Assembly (NCBI GenBank): GCA_030524635.1
Contig: JAUNGG010000028.1
Coordinates: 1-51,540 of the forward strand
Reading direction: 5' to 3'
Origin: Lachnospiraceae bacterium
Lineage (GTDB): Bacteria > Bacillota > Clostridia > Lachnospirales > Lachnospiraceae
DNA length: 51,540 bases
Shown: positions 33,892 through 42,337 of the stretch, one piece after another
How positions within the stretch are numbered: position 1 is the stretch's first letter
How the letters are laid out: each line of letters begins with the position of its first letter
Notes under the pieces: generated by a model
Told to the model about the DNA's origin: nothing
Database searches by the model: none
The model's input: only the letters and a program-made list of their open reading frames with translations
Made by a program: the position numbers and the translations under genes

Positions 33892-35187
33892 TTACTTTTC
33901 TTCACCACGGCATTTCACCCGTCTTCCCTGATGGAAACAAGCAGTACAGTATCCACAGGTTGTGCACAGCCTCTGCGGAGACAATGCGCCTTCCTTCAGC
34001 AGCCTCTGCGGAAAGTACGGATCTGCAACAGACATCCGCCCAAATCCCACTAATGCAGCATAATTCTTCTCCAAAATCCCCGCCGCCAGCTGGGCTGAAA
34101 ACTGCCTCAGGTACGATAATCCACTTGCAACCAGTTTTACATTCCCGCATGCCTTCTGCACCTGCGCTGTACAGTTTACAATGCGTGCAACGCTGACAAG
34201 CGGATGCTCATCCGGTATATACGTGCCCCGGTCATAAGGCCTCTCAATATGAGGATTGATATACGGATTTCCCATTGATATATTTGCCAGAGGCAGATCA
34301 AACAGCTTATCTAAATACTGAATAATCTCGATTACCTGCATTACATCCGGTTTTAATCCGGCATATTCCCTGGTTCCAAATCCGTATGGATACGGAAATC
34401 CATCATATATGCTCAGCCTTGTTGTAACGATAAATTCCTTAGGAACCGCTGCATGTGCTGCTTCAAAACAGTTCTGCAGAAACCGTACCCGGTTAAAAAA
34501 GCTTCCGCCATATTCTCCTGGGCGGTTATAAGCAGAAAGCAGTTCGTTTATCAGATTTTGGTGACATGCCTTAATGTCAACACCATCAAATCCAGCTTCT
34601 CCCGCCAGCCGCACACACGCTCCATATGTTTGTTCTAACCGTTTTAATTCCTCATCCCCGATAATGTAGGATGCATCAAGAATTCCATCTACCTCAAACA
34701 ATGGATTGTTGCGAACAATCACCGGTTGGAGTACTCCCTGGGGCTTACAGTAACGGCCGCTGTGGCTGAGCTGCAGTAGGATAATCGGTTCAAAGCCATT
34801 TTTCTTGAAGCATGCTTCCTTTATCTCCTGCACCAGGATTTTATAATCCTCCACGTTATGCTCATCCAGCCACATATGCCTGCTTTGAGAACGAGCCTCC
34901 GGCAGAACCGCCACCGATTCAAACCATATGATTCCCGCACCTCCTTCTGCAAGACGGATATAACGCCTTTTTGTCAATCTATCCGGTCCGCCATTTACTT
35001 TTCCACCGCAGCTCTGCATGGGCTGACAGACGATTCGGTTTTGTACCGTTCTTCCCGCTATAACCAGCTTCTGATTCATCAGCTCCGTATGCTCTGAGAA
35101 TGGCAGGTCTACCTGTAATTCCTGCAGCCTATCCTCCACTTCCGGAACTGACCGGTACGAGAATCCTCTGCCGCCAGCAGATGACAT
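33892..35187 (-). CDS. Old yellow enzyme-type flavin oxidoreductase with Fe-S cysteines, copy 1
   Basis: I start at ATG 35187, 10 bp after the deoC stop; the site (GAGGG) is very close, and a TTG 18 bp upstream is an alternative. The 431-residue FMN barrel has PMQSCGG, LQLSHSGRYCKP and AGFDGVDIKACHQNLINELL, matching copy 2 at 26757-28124. The C-terminus again has CX2CX2CX11C (C-T-T-C-G-Y-C plus Cys), here with an extra Cys in between, and no FAD/NAD(P)H domain. It follows deoC directly, so it should act on a molecule related to the aldolase substrate. Confidence 0.87.
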   Translation of the reverse strand: MSSAGGRGFSYRSVPEVEDRLQELQVDLPFSEHTELMNQKLVIAGRTVQNRIVCQPMQSCGGKVNGGPDRLTKRRYIRLAEGGAGIIWFESVAVLPEARSQSRHMWLDEHNVEDYKILVQEIKEACFKKNGFEPIILLQLSHSGRYCKPQGVLQPVIVRNNPLFEVDGILDASYIIGDEELKRLEQTYGACVRLAGEAGFDGVDIKACHQNLINELLSAYNRPGEYGGSFFNRVRFLQNCFEAAHAAVPKEFIVTTRLSIYDGFPYPYGFGTREYAGLKPDVMQVIEIIQYLDKLFDLPLANISMGNPYINPHIERPYDRGTYIPDEHPLVSVARIVNCTAQVQKACGNVKLVASGLSYLRQFSAQLAAGILEKNYAALVGFGRMSVADPYFPQRLLKEGALSPQRLCTTCGYCTACFHQGRRVKCRGEEK

Positions 35188-35197
35188 AGCCCTCGCA

Positions 35198-35896
35198 CTA
35201 TTCAAAATACTTAATATAATCATCAAAGGAGTTGTACATCTTCATACAATCCTCTGCTGCATTGCCGATCTCATATACACCAACCTGGAGTGCTGCCAGT
35301 GCGGTGCCTGCATCTTCTATATCCCCGGCTGCCTTGATACGGAAATCATCACCGAGTATCTCCTTGATGATAAAGATGTCTCCGATCCGGAAGGAGCCTG
35401 GGCCAAATCCAGAATGGGTCTTTACCGCATCTGCTCCGGACTTTTTAATGATCTTGCAAAGGTCAACCTTCTGCTGATAATTGAAATAACAGAATTCAGC
35501 CAGCACCTTGCAGATCACGTTCGGATTGATTGCCTTGCTCTGCTTTACGATCTCTGTCAGCTCTCGTTCGCAGTACTCATAATCTCCAGAAAGGAACATG
35601 GAAATATTTAACATAATATCCAGATGATCAGTACCTGCCTCAACCATCTCCTTTGCGATCGCCAGCTTTGCAGCCGTGGTGGAACGGCCTAATGGGTAAT
35701 CCACGCTGGTAGAAATGGTAACCTTATCTCCAAATTTCTCACGCAGCCGCTTTACATGGCAGTTGCCCACGCACACCACTCCGAAGCCATACTTAATCGC
35801 GTCCTCACAGAGCTGATCCAGCTCCTCCTTTGTAGCACATGGGCTTGTGCAGGTATAATTGATACGAGAAGCAAACTCTTGCTTTGTCATTTTCAT
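35198..35896 (-). CDS. deoC: Deoxyribose-phosphate aldolase-family protein, copy 1
   Basis: 232 residues with the DERA catalytic triad in place: Asp93 (HLDIML), Schiff-base Lys159 (ADAVKTHSGFG) and Lys188 (FRIKAAGD). DERA joins or cleaves acetaldehyde and an aldehyde phosphate such as glyceraldehyde 3-phosphate. SGFGPGSFRIGD replaces the usual STGF...AT loop, so the substrate may differ from deoxyribose 5-phosphate. Differs from copy 2 (37726-38424) only at Val205 (Ala in copy 2). It is the first gene of the long catabolic operon. The start at ATG 35896 is 9 nt after AAAGGAG. Confidence 0.9.
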   Translation of the reverse strand: MKMTKQEFASRINYTCTSPCATKEELDQLCEDAIKYGFGVVCVGNCHVKRLREKFGDKVTISTSVDYPLGRSTTAAKLAIAKEMVEAGTDHLDIMLNISMFLSGDYEYCERELTEIVKQSKAINPNVICKVLAEFCYFNYQQKVDLCKIIKKSGADAVKTHSGFGPGSFRIGDIFIIKEILGDDFRIKAAGDIEDAGTALAALQVGVYEIGNAAEDCMKMYNSFDDYIKYFE

Positions 35897-36035
35897 CTTC
35901 GCATTCTCCTTTGATTCAATAACAGTTGTGCATCTTTACTGACCGGTCCTTTGATATCTTTAATTATATAGATTTCTGCACAATTTTCATCGGAATAAAG
36001 CATCGAATAATATGCAAAACTTACACTTTATTTGT
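35203..36035 (-). repeat. 833-bp duplication (promoter plus deoC), copy at operon 1
   Basis: Direct repeat of 37731-38563 at an offset of 2528 bp with no gaps. By eye there are 17 mismatches in the first about 224 bp (deoC 3' end), none from 35427 to 35999, and two at 36000 and 36005. The abrupt change in divergence suggests gene conversion between old duplicates. Confidence 0.9.
35963..36025 (-). promoter_or_regulatory. deoC: Promoter of deoC copy 1
   Basis: TATAAT at 35963-35968 (minus strand) with only GATGAA at the -35 position, implying an activator. Just upstream TTTTGCAT...ATGCTTTATT forms an imperfect GCAT/ATGC inverted repeat (about 35995-36015), a candidate site for the AraC regulator. 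The two differences from the copy 2 promoter lie here. From about 36036 to 36179 no feature is recognised. Confidence 0.55.
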
Positions 36036-36179
36036 CTGCTGTGGAAAAATAATTGGGACCGCTTTTGTCGTATCATCCCATCTTAATCCAGCCTGTATCC
36101 GGCCTCACTCCTTCCCTAATCCATTCCCAATCCTCCCCTAATTCATCCCCCAATCAACACAATACCAACACAATATTGC

Positions 36180-36225
36180 CAAAATAAAAGATGCCCCCAT
36201 TGCGTTAAAACACAATGGAGACATC
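36180..36225 (-). terminator. Rho-independent terminator after the aldehyde dehydrogenase gene
   Basis: GATGTCTCCATTG pairs with CAATGGGGGCATC (13 bp, two G-U pairs, loop of 10) and is followed by TTTTATTTTG on the minus strand. It lies 28 bp past the stop codon at 36254, closing the deoC copy 2-aldehyde dehydrogenase operon before the copy 1 promoter. Confidence 0.88.
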
Positions 36226-36253
36226 CAAACCAGCTGCGTCCTGAATCTATTTT

Positions 36254-37678
36254 TTACTTCATATAGTAAACGATGGTTTTTACATCTGTCATCTCTTCGA
36301 TACAGTATCTTGGACCTTCTTTTCCTACACCGCTGTTCTTAATTCCGCCGAATGGCATAACCGGAATATGGGTATATGGGGAGCCATTAATGATAACGCC
36401 GCCGGCCTCGATTTTCTGTGTAGCCTTCAGTGCCAGATTGAAATCATTGGTAAAGGCAGCCGCATGCAGACCGTATTTTGAGTCATTCAACTGATCGATT
36501 GCATCATCAAAATCGGTATAAGGAATCGCTACAACGAGAGGCGCAAAGGCTTCATTGGAAACAACCTTCATATCCTTAGTTACATTGGTCAGAATCGTAG
36601 GCTTATATACACGGGTACCGATCTTCTCGCCGCCGCAGATAACGGTAGCTCCGCCTTCCTTAGCCTCTTTTACCCAGGAATCGATACGCTCAACTTCCTC
36701 TTCGCTGATCATCGGACCAATTGCAGTCTTCTCATCAGCCGGATCACCTACTACAACGCTCTCCGCATACTCCTTCATTACCTGGACAAACTCATCAAAA
36801 ATATCCTCATGTACATAAAGCCTCTGAGGCTTGATGCACAACTGTCCAGCATTGGTAAATCCGGTGGCTGCGCAGGTAACTGCCACATCCTTCACATCAA
36901 CATCCTTGTGGATAATAACACCGCCGTTGTTTCCCAGATCCATCATGCAGCGGCGTAAGCCTACGGAGTTGCGGACATGGGTACCCATCTCCAGACTTCC
37001 GGTAAAGCAGTAGCATGCAACATCCTGATTTTTCAGCAATGCCTCACCGACTGTGCTACCAGATCCAATCAGAAGCTGGATATGATTTTTCGGCAATCCG
37101 GCCTTCAGCAGTGCCTCAACTAATAAAACCGCATGTCCAGGACAATCTTTCGTAGGCTTAAGTACAACGGTATTGCCTGCAGCAAGTGCTGGAGCAATCT
37201 TATTTACAGTCAGAACAAGGGGTACATTAAATGGCATAATTGCAGCTACCACGCCGATTGGCTTGCGCACGGTAAAGCACATTTTGTCCTCATCACCTGC
37301 AACGCCTTCAGCCGGGATCATTTCACCTGCTATGCGCCGTCCCTCCTCAGCAGCAAGCTGGAAGCTGCCGACAGCACGCAGTACCTCATAACGGGAATCC
37401 TCAATGGTTCGTCCAGCCTCATGGCAAATCGACTGTGCAATTTCTTCCTGCATTTCCTTAAGAATCTCTGCAGCGCGCATCAGAATATCATGTCGCTGAG
37501 TCGGCGTTAAAGCCTCCTTCTTAAAGGACTCTTTCGCAGCAGCTACTGCACGATCTACATCCTCTGGGGTAGACTCTGCGTATGTCGCATACTGTTCTCC
37601 AGTATATTTCTCATAAACCGGTTTTACAACCGTGCTGTCTTCCCATTTTCCATCAATATACATTTTATAGTGAGCCAT
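36254..37678 (-). CDS. NAD(P)-dependent aldehyde dehydrogenase
   Basis: I start at ATG 37678 (MAHYKMYIDGKWED), 7 nt after GGAGG. The 474-residue protein has the ALDH landmarks: MPFNVP (Asn151), VVLKPT (Lys174), FTGS, and catalytic Cys281 in NAGQLCIKP. The general-base Glu region, normally ELGG, reads MDLGNNGG with Asp247. Reduced base strength is known in CoA-acylating members, so it may form an acyl-CoA or act on an unusual aldehyde; which one cannot be read here. Directly downstream of deoC copy 2, it probably consumes the aldehyde released by the aldolase. Confidence 0.92.
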   Translation of the reverse strand: MAHYKMYIDGKWEDSTVVKPVYEKYTGEQYATYAESTPEDVDRAVAAAKESFKKEALTPTQRHDILMRAAEILKEMQEEIAQSICHEAGRTIEDSRYEVLRAVGSFQLAAEEGRRIAGEMIPAEGVAGDEDKMCFTVRKPIGVVAAIMPFNVPLVLTVNKIAPALAAGNTVVLKPTKDCPGHAVLLVEALLKAGLPKNHIQLLIGSGSTVGEALLKNQDVACYCFTGSLEMGTHVRNSVGLRRCMMDLGNNGGVIIHKDVDVKDVAVTCAATGFTNAGQLCIKPQRLYVHEDIFDEFVQVMKEYAESVVVGDPADEKTAIGPMISEEEVERIDSWVKEAKEGGATVICGGEKIGTRVYKPTILTNVTKDMKVVSNEAFAPLVVAIPYTDFDDAIDQLNDSKYGLHAAAFTNDFNLALKATQKIEAGGVIINGSPYTHIPVMPFGGIKNSGVGKEGPRYCIEEMTDVKTIVYYMK

Positions 37679-37725
37679 GATTTTACCTCCATACATTATA
37701 TTTCTAACATTTGCCGTTTCCCAAA

Positions 37726-38424
37726 TTACTCAAAATACTTAATATAATCGTCAAAGGAATTGTACATCTTCATGCAATCCTCTGCTGCATTGCCGATCTC
37801 ATATACGCCGGCCTGAAGCGCCGCCAGTGCAGTGCCTGCATCTTCTATATCCCCAGCTGCCTTGATACGGAAATCATCGCCGAGAATCTCCTTGATAATA
37901 AAGATATCTCCGATCCGGAAGGAGCCTGGGCCAAATCCGGAATGGGTCTTTACTGCATCTGCTCCGGACTTTTTAATGATCTTGCAAAGGTCAACCTTCT
38001 GCTGATAATTGAAATAACAGAATTCAGCCAGCACCTTGCAGATCACGTTCGGATTGATTGCCTTGCTCTGCTTTACGATCTCTGTCAGCTCTCGTTCGCA
38101 GTACTCATAATCTCCAGAAAGGAACATGGAAATATTTAACATAATATCCAGATGATCAGTACCTGCCTCAACCATCTCCTTTGCGATCGCCAGCTTTGCA
38201 GCCGTGGTGGAACGGCCTAATGGGTAATCCACGCTGGTAGAAATGGTAACCTTATCTCCAAATTTCTCACGCAGCCGCTTTACATGGCAGTTGCCCACGC
38301 ACACCACTCCGAAGCCATACTTAATCGCGTCCTCACAGAGCTGATCCAGCTCCTCCTTTGTAGCACATGGGCTTGTGCAGGTATAATTGATACGAGAAGC
38401 AAACTCTTGCTTTGTCATTTTCAT
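37726..38424 (-). CDS. deoC: Deoxyribose-phosphate aldolase-family protein, copy 2
   Basis: 232 residues, identical to copy 1 (35198-35896) apart from Ala205. The catalytic residues Asp93, Lys159 and Lys188 are intact. It heads a two-gene operon with the aldehyde dehydrogenase, 47 bp downstream, and ends at the terminator at 36180-36225. Having the same enzyme in both operons suggests either dosage or co-induction of both sets by one signal. Start at ATG 38424 with the same AAAGGAG site as copy 1. Confidence 0.9.
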   Translation of the reverse strand: MKMTKQEFASRINYTCTSPCATKEELDQLCEDAIKYGFGVVCVGNCHVKRLREKFGDKVTISTSVDYPLGRSTTAAKLAIAKEMVEAGTDHLDIMLNISMFLSGDYEYCERELTEIVKQSKAINPNVICKVLAEFCYFNYQQKVDLCKIIKKSGADAVKTHSGFGPGSFRIGDIFIIKEILGDDFRIKAAGDIEDAGTALAALQAGVYEIGNAAEDCMKMYNSFDDYIKYFE

Positions 38425-38563
38425 CTTCGCATTCTCCTTTGATTCAATAACAGTTGTGCATCTTTACTGACCGGTCCTTTGATATCTTTAATTATATAGA
38501 TTTCTGCACAATTTTCATCGGAATAAAACATCAAATAATATGCAAAACTTACACTTTATTTGT
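37731..38563 (-). repeat. 833-bp duplication (promoter plus deoC), copy at operon 2
   Basis: Partner of 35203-36035. The 3' third of deoC differs by 17 bases, mostly synonymous (one amino-acid change from two of them), whereas the 5' part, leader and -10 region are identical, down to 38527. The repeat ends at the same base on both sides (TTTGT), after which the sequences are unrelated. Confidence 0.9.
38491..38553 (-). promoter_or_regulatory. deoC: Promoter of deoC copy 2
   Basis: TATAAT at 38491-38496 with the same poor -35 as copy 1. The upstream inverted repeat is weakened by two substitutions (ATGC to ATGT, CGA to TGA on the minus strand) relative to copy 1, so the two operons could differ in induction level. 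Confidence 0.5.
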
Positions 38564-38621
38564 TTTTCACATTGGGGATTGTTTCATTGTCTCAGATAAA
38601 GCAGCTAAAAAACAGCTGTAA

Positions 38622-38674
38622 AAAACAGTAAAAAGAAATGCGCCTTTAACCACGTTTCCGTGTTAAAAGCGCAT
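38622..38674 (-). terminator. Rho-independent terminator
   Basis: AATGCGC...GCGCATT with an inner CACG/CGTG stem forms a long imperfect hairpin (38637-38674) followed on the minus strand by TTCTTTTTACTGTTTTTT. It should end the adhE-kinase transcript about 170 nt past the kinase stop and insulate the deoC copy 2 promoter. Confidence 0.7.
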
Positions 38675-38792
38675 TAAGGGACATTAATTTTAGGTTGATT
38701 TAGGTTGGTTGATTTTTATTTTTGAAATTCTTAATAATTCGGTTGATTTTTAAAACAGGTTTTTCTTTGATTTTTATTTTACTCTTTCATTC

Positions 38793-38826
38793 ATCTGCCC
38801 GGCTCCCATCCGGGAACCGGGCAGAT
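38793..38826 (-). other. 10-bp perfect hairpin after the kinase gene
   Basis: ATCTGCCCGG and CCGGGCAGAT flank a 14-nt loop 19 bp past the kinase stop codon. On the minus strand it has no U-tract, so it may stabilise the 3' end of the kinase message. Confidence 0.4.
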
Positions 38827-38844
38827 TTTGTTGCATCATTCTTC

Positions 38845-39600
38845 CTACTGATACTCAGCTACGTCGATCCATCTCATCAGGAAATCTTTCTCTTTTTCCT
38901 TCTTCTTGGTCAGCTGTGCAGCAGCTACGATCGGCAGCCAGCGGTTTACATACTGGCGTGCGGTATCGCTCTTCTCGCAGAACAGCTTGATGTACAGATC
39001 TGCCTTCTTCTGATCCTCCAGGCAGAACAGCAGGTAGGTCATAGCTGCATCTGCAGATGCGTTGCCCTGTGCAGCATGTGCCCAGTCGATGATCCACAGC
39101 TTGCCGTACTTATCTACGATCACGTTGGTTGGGTTGAAGTCGCCGTGGCACAGCTTGGTGTGCTTTGGCATGCTCTCCAGACGGGTAGCCAGCTCATAGC
39201 GGGCGGTAGCATCCAGATCCTTTAAGCTGTTGATCTGATCCATTAATTTATGGCGCAGTCTCTTGATGGTCGGAACTTTCTGCTTGTGAACGGTTAACTG
39301 CAGGTCTACGAACATCTCCATGTAGGTCTCCAGCTTCTCCGGCTCTTCTGCCATCAGCTCAGCTAAGGTCTTGCCTTCTACCTTATCGCGGGTCAGGCTC
39401 CATCCCTCTTCGGTTCCGGAAACGGATACTAAAGCCGGGATGTTTAAGTCGGTATTTTCCTCTACCAGAGCCTCGTTGCGTGCCTCATTCAACACATCTG
39501 CCTTGGTATAACGGTTATCAAATACCTTGATAATCTTATCCTCGGTGGCATAGACAGTTTTGTGAGGTCTTGTGAAGATAACTTTTTTATTGTCTTCCAT
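38845..39600 (-). CDS. APH/choline kinase-family phosphotransferase
   Basis: 251 residues. LCHGDFNPTNVIVDKYGKLW followed by IIDWAHA is the Brenner-type HGDxxxxN and DW motif of aminoglycoside/choline kinase-like enzymes, giving catalytic Asp and Mg-binding Asn and Asp. The small N-lobe has IIKVFD as the ATP-Lys. No signal or TM segment. It lies 39 bp after adhE and is probably co-transcribed. Substrate cannot be read from sequence; a small-molecule kinase for a sugar alcohol, amino alcohol or similar is as likely as resistance. Confidence 0.82.
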   Translation of the reverse strand: MEDNKKVIFTRPHKTVYATEDKIIKVFDNRYTKADVLNEARNEALVEENTDLNIPALVSVSGTEEGWSLTRDKVEGKTLAELMAEEPEKLETYMEMFVDLQLTVHKQKVPTIKRLRHKLMDQINSLKDLDATARYELATRLESMPKHTKLCHGDFNPTNVIVDKYGKLWIIDWAHAAQGNASADAAMTYLLFCLEDQKKADLYIKLFCEKSDTARQYVNRWLPIVAAAQLTKKKEKEKDFLMRWIDVAEYQ

Positions 39601-39639
39601 AGCCTTTATTGCCCTCCTTGATTTTATTTGATTTTTAAT

Positions 39640-42267
39640 TTATTTACCGTAGTAAGCCTTTAAGTACATTTCCTTGATCTCGCTCATTAATGGATATCTT
39701 GGGTTTGCACCGGTACACTGATCATCGAATGCATCCTCAACCATCTGATCCAGAGTCTCTAAGAAGTACTTCTCATCAACGCCGTAATCCTTAATGCACT
39801 TCTTGATGCCCACTCTTGCCTTTAATTCTTCGATCTTAGCGATGAACAGCTCTAACGTCTCCTTGTCATCCTTGCCGCATACGCCGCAGAAATGAGCGCA
39901 CTCTGCATAACGAGCCAGAGTATGTGGATACTGATACTGGGAGAAGGTTCCCATCTTCGGCGGAACTTCCTCTGCATTAAAGCGCAGAACATAGGAGATC
40001 AGCAGTGCGTTGGCAACGCCGTGTGGCAGGTGATGATATGCGCCCAGCTTGTGAGCCATGGAGTGGCATACACCTAAGAATGCGTTGGCAAATGCCATAC
40101 CAGCCATACAGGAAGCGTCTGCCATCTTCTCTCTTGCAATCGGATCATTTGCGCCGTTCTCATATGCGCTTGGCAGGTACTCAAAGATACGCTTCATTGC
40201 CTTTAATGCAAGGCCGTCGGTGTAATCAGTAGCCATGATGGAAGCATAAGCCTCTAATGCATGGGTCAGAGCGTCAACACCAGATGCACTGGTCAGACCC
40301 TTCGGCTGATTCATCATATTGTCTGCATCAATGATTGCCATGTTTGGAAGCAGCTCGTAATCTGCTAACGGATACTTGGTGCCGGTTCTGTCATCGGTGA
40401 TAACGGCGAATGGAGTTACCTCGGAACCAGTACCGGAAGAGGTTGGGATGGCTACAAAGTATGCCTTCTCACCCATCTTCGGGAAGGTGTAAACTCTCTT
40501 ACGGATATCCATGAACCGCATAGCCAGGTCTAAGAAGTCTACCTCTGGATGCTCATATAATACCCACATGATCTTACCAGCGTCCATTGCGGAGCCGCCG
40601 CCCAGTGCGATGATGCAGTCTGGCTCAAATGCTGCCATAGCCTTTGCACCGGCAGTTGCGGAGGACAGGTTTGGATCAGGAGCTACCTCGAAGAAGCAGG
40701 TGTGCTGAATTCCCATCTGGTCTAACTTCTCCTCGATTGGCTTTACATAGCCATTCTTGTATAAGAAGGAGTCGGTAACGATGAAGCATTTCTTCTTGCC
40801 CATCACGGTTCCTAACTCATCTAATGCTACCGGCATACAGCCCTTCTTGAAGTATACCTTCTGAGGCGCTCTGAACCACAACATATTCTCTCTCCTCTCA
40901 GCTACGGTCTTGATATTTAACAGATGCTTCACGCCTACGTTCTCAGAAACGGAGTTGCCGCCCCAGGAGCCGCAACCTAAGGTTAAGGACGGAGCCATCT
41001 TGAAGTTGTATAAGTCACCGATTCCGCCGTGGGAGGAAGGAGTATTGATCACGATACGGCAGGTCTTCATAGCCTCTGCGTGCTTCATGATCTTTTCTTT
41101 CTGAGCCGGATGGATGTACAGAGAAGAGGTGTGGCCGTAGCCGCCGTCTGCTACCAGACGCTCAGCCTTTGCGATGGCCTCATCAAAATCCTTTGCATGG
41201 TACATTGCCAGCACTGGAGACAGCTTCTCATGAGCGAACTCCTCGGAAATGTCTACAGACTCTACCTCACCGATCAGGATCTTGGTGGATTCCGGTACGG
41301 TCACGCCTGCCAGCTTAGCGATGGTAAATGCTGACTGTCCTACAATTTTAGCATTTAATGAACCGTTAATCAAGATTGTATGGCGAACCTTGTCTAACTC
41401 ATCTTCCTTTAAGAAGTAGCAGCCTCTGTACAGGAACTCCTGCTTTACTGCATCATAGATATCGCCTACTACGGTCACGGACTGCTCGGAAGCACAGATC
41501 ATACCATTATCGAAGGTCTTGGAATGGATGATGGAGTTTACTGCCAGCTTGATGTCTGCGGTATCATCGATGATAACAGGCGTATTTCCTGCGCCTACGC
41601 CTAATGCAGGCTTACCGGAAGAGTAAGCAGCCTTAACCATACCAGGGCCGCCGGTAGCCAGGATGGTATCAGCCTCTCTCATAACCTCATTGGTCAGCTC
41701 CAGGCTTGGAACGTCGATCCAGCTGATGATGTTCTTTGGAGCACCTGCTGCAACTGCTGCATCCAGAACTACCTTTGCAGCTGCGATGGTACAGCCCTTT
41801 GCACGAGGATGTGGGCTGATGATGATTGCGTTTCTGGTCTTTAAGCAGATCAGAGTCTTGAAGATTGCGGTAGAGGTTGGGTTGGTGGTAGGGATAACGG
41901 CTGCTACCAAACCGATGGGCTCTGCGATCTTCTTGATGCCGTATGCGGCATCCTCTTCGATCACGCCGCAGGTCTTGGTGTTTCTGTAGGCATTGTAAAT
42001 GTACTCGGCAGCGTAGTGGTTCTTGATTACCTTATCCTCTACGATACCCATGCCGGTTTCCTTTACAGCCATCTTGGCTAAAGGAATTCTTGCCTTGTTT
42101 GCTGCCATAGCAGCTGCGAAGAAGATCTTATCTACCTGCTCCTGGGTATAGGTAGCAAAAATCTTCTGGGCTTCCCGCATCTCTTTCATGCGAGCCTGCA
42201 GTGCATCCACGTTGTCAATGATGTTGATGTCCTGCTCTGGTGCTGGTGCGTTGGTCTTAGTTGCCAT
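39640..42267 (-). CDS. adhE: Bifunctional aldehyde-alcohol dehydrogenase AdhE
   Basis: 875 residues, the standard AdhE length. The N-terminal half is a CoA-acylating aldehyde dehydrogenase (FDNGMICASEQ, catalytic Cys near 255) and the C-terminal half an iron-dependent alcohol dehydrogenase (SGTGSEVTPFAVI, GGGSAMDAGK, CHSMAHKLGAYHHLPHGVAN with metal-binding His). It interconverts acetyl-CoA, acetaldehyde and ethanol, recycling NADH in fermentation. It could also consume acetaldehyde made by the DeoC proteins. The gene has a strong promoter and codon choice that looks more biased than its neighbours, as expected for an abundant protein. Confidence 0.97.
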   Translation of the reverse strand: MATKTNAPAPEQDINIIDNVDALQARMKEMREAQKIFATYTQEQVDKIFFAAAMAANKARIPLAKMAVKETGMGIVEDKVIKNHYAAEYIYNAYRNTKTCGVIEEDAAYGIKKIAEPIGLVAAVIPTTNPTSTAIFKTLICLKTRNAIIISPHPRAKGCTIAAAKVVLDAAVAAGAPKNIISWIDVPSLELTNEVMREADTILATGGPGMVKAAYSSGKPALGVGAGNTPVIIDDTADIKLAVNSIIHSKTFDNGMICASEQSVTVVGDIYDAVKQEFLYRGCYFLKEDELDKVRHTILINGSLNAKIVGQSAFTIAKLAGVTVPESTKILIGEVESVDISEEFAHEKLSPVLAMYHAKDFDEAIAKAERLVADGGYGHTSSLYIHPAQKEKIMKHAEAMKTCRIVINTPSSHGGIGDLYNFKMAPSLTLGCGSWGGNSVSENVGVKHLLNIKTVAERRENMLWFRAPQKVYFKKGCMPVALDELGTVMGKKKCFIVTDSFLYKNGYVKPIEEKLDQMGIQHTCFFEVAPDPNLSSATAGAKAMAAFEPDCIIALGGGSAMDAGKIMWVLYEHPEVDFLDLAMRFMDIRKRVYTFPKMGEKAYFVAIPTSSGTGSEVTPFAVITDDRTGTKYPLADYELLPNMAIIDADNMMNQPKGLTSASGVDALTHALEAYASIMATDYTDGLALKAMKRIFEYLPSAYENGANDPIAREKMADASCMAGMAFANAFLGVCHSMAHKLGAYHHLPHGVANALLISYVLRFNAEEVPPKMGTFSQYQYPHTLARYAECAHFCGVCGKDDKETLELFIAKIEELKARVGIKKCIKDYGVDEKYFLETLDQMVEDAFDDQCTGANPRYPLMSEIKEMYLKAYYGK

Positions 42268-42301
42268 CTCATTTTCCTCCTGTTTTTTATGTGAATTTTA
42301 A

Positions 42302-42333
42302 TTGTTATTTAATTAACGTTATTTTTTTAACAA
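42302..42333. promoter_or_regulatory. Two overlapping Rex-like operators
   Basis: Plus-strand 42302-42319 and 42316-42333 are each close to the TTGTTAANNNNTTAACAA Rex site (TTGTTAT-TTAA-TTAACGT, and the mirror ACGTTAT-TTTT-TTAACAA), sharing an ACGT centre. They sit immediately downstream of the -10 box of adhE, where a NADH-sensing Rex repressor would block transcription, as described for adhE in other clostridia. Confidence 0.55.
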
Positions 42334-42337
42334 TTTC

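Larger units (their letters stand above)
38564..38844. other. Intergenic region between deoC copy 2 and the kinase gene
   Basis: 281 bp, A/T-rich, with no gene seen. It holds a terminator (38622-38674) and a hairpin (38793-38826). Between them the plus strand has several GGTTGATTT-like direct repeats (about 38690-38760) of unknown role. Confidence 0.6.

Noticed and set aside
35198..38424. Possibility that the two deoC copies mark ends of a transposon
   Set aside because: They are direct, not inverted, repeats, have no transposase or target-site duplication, and the genes between fit the pathway.
38845..39600. Aminoglycoside resistance gene
   Set aside because: Only generic kinase motifs are seen, and the context is fermentation, not resistance or mobility.
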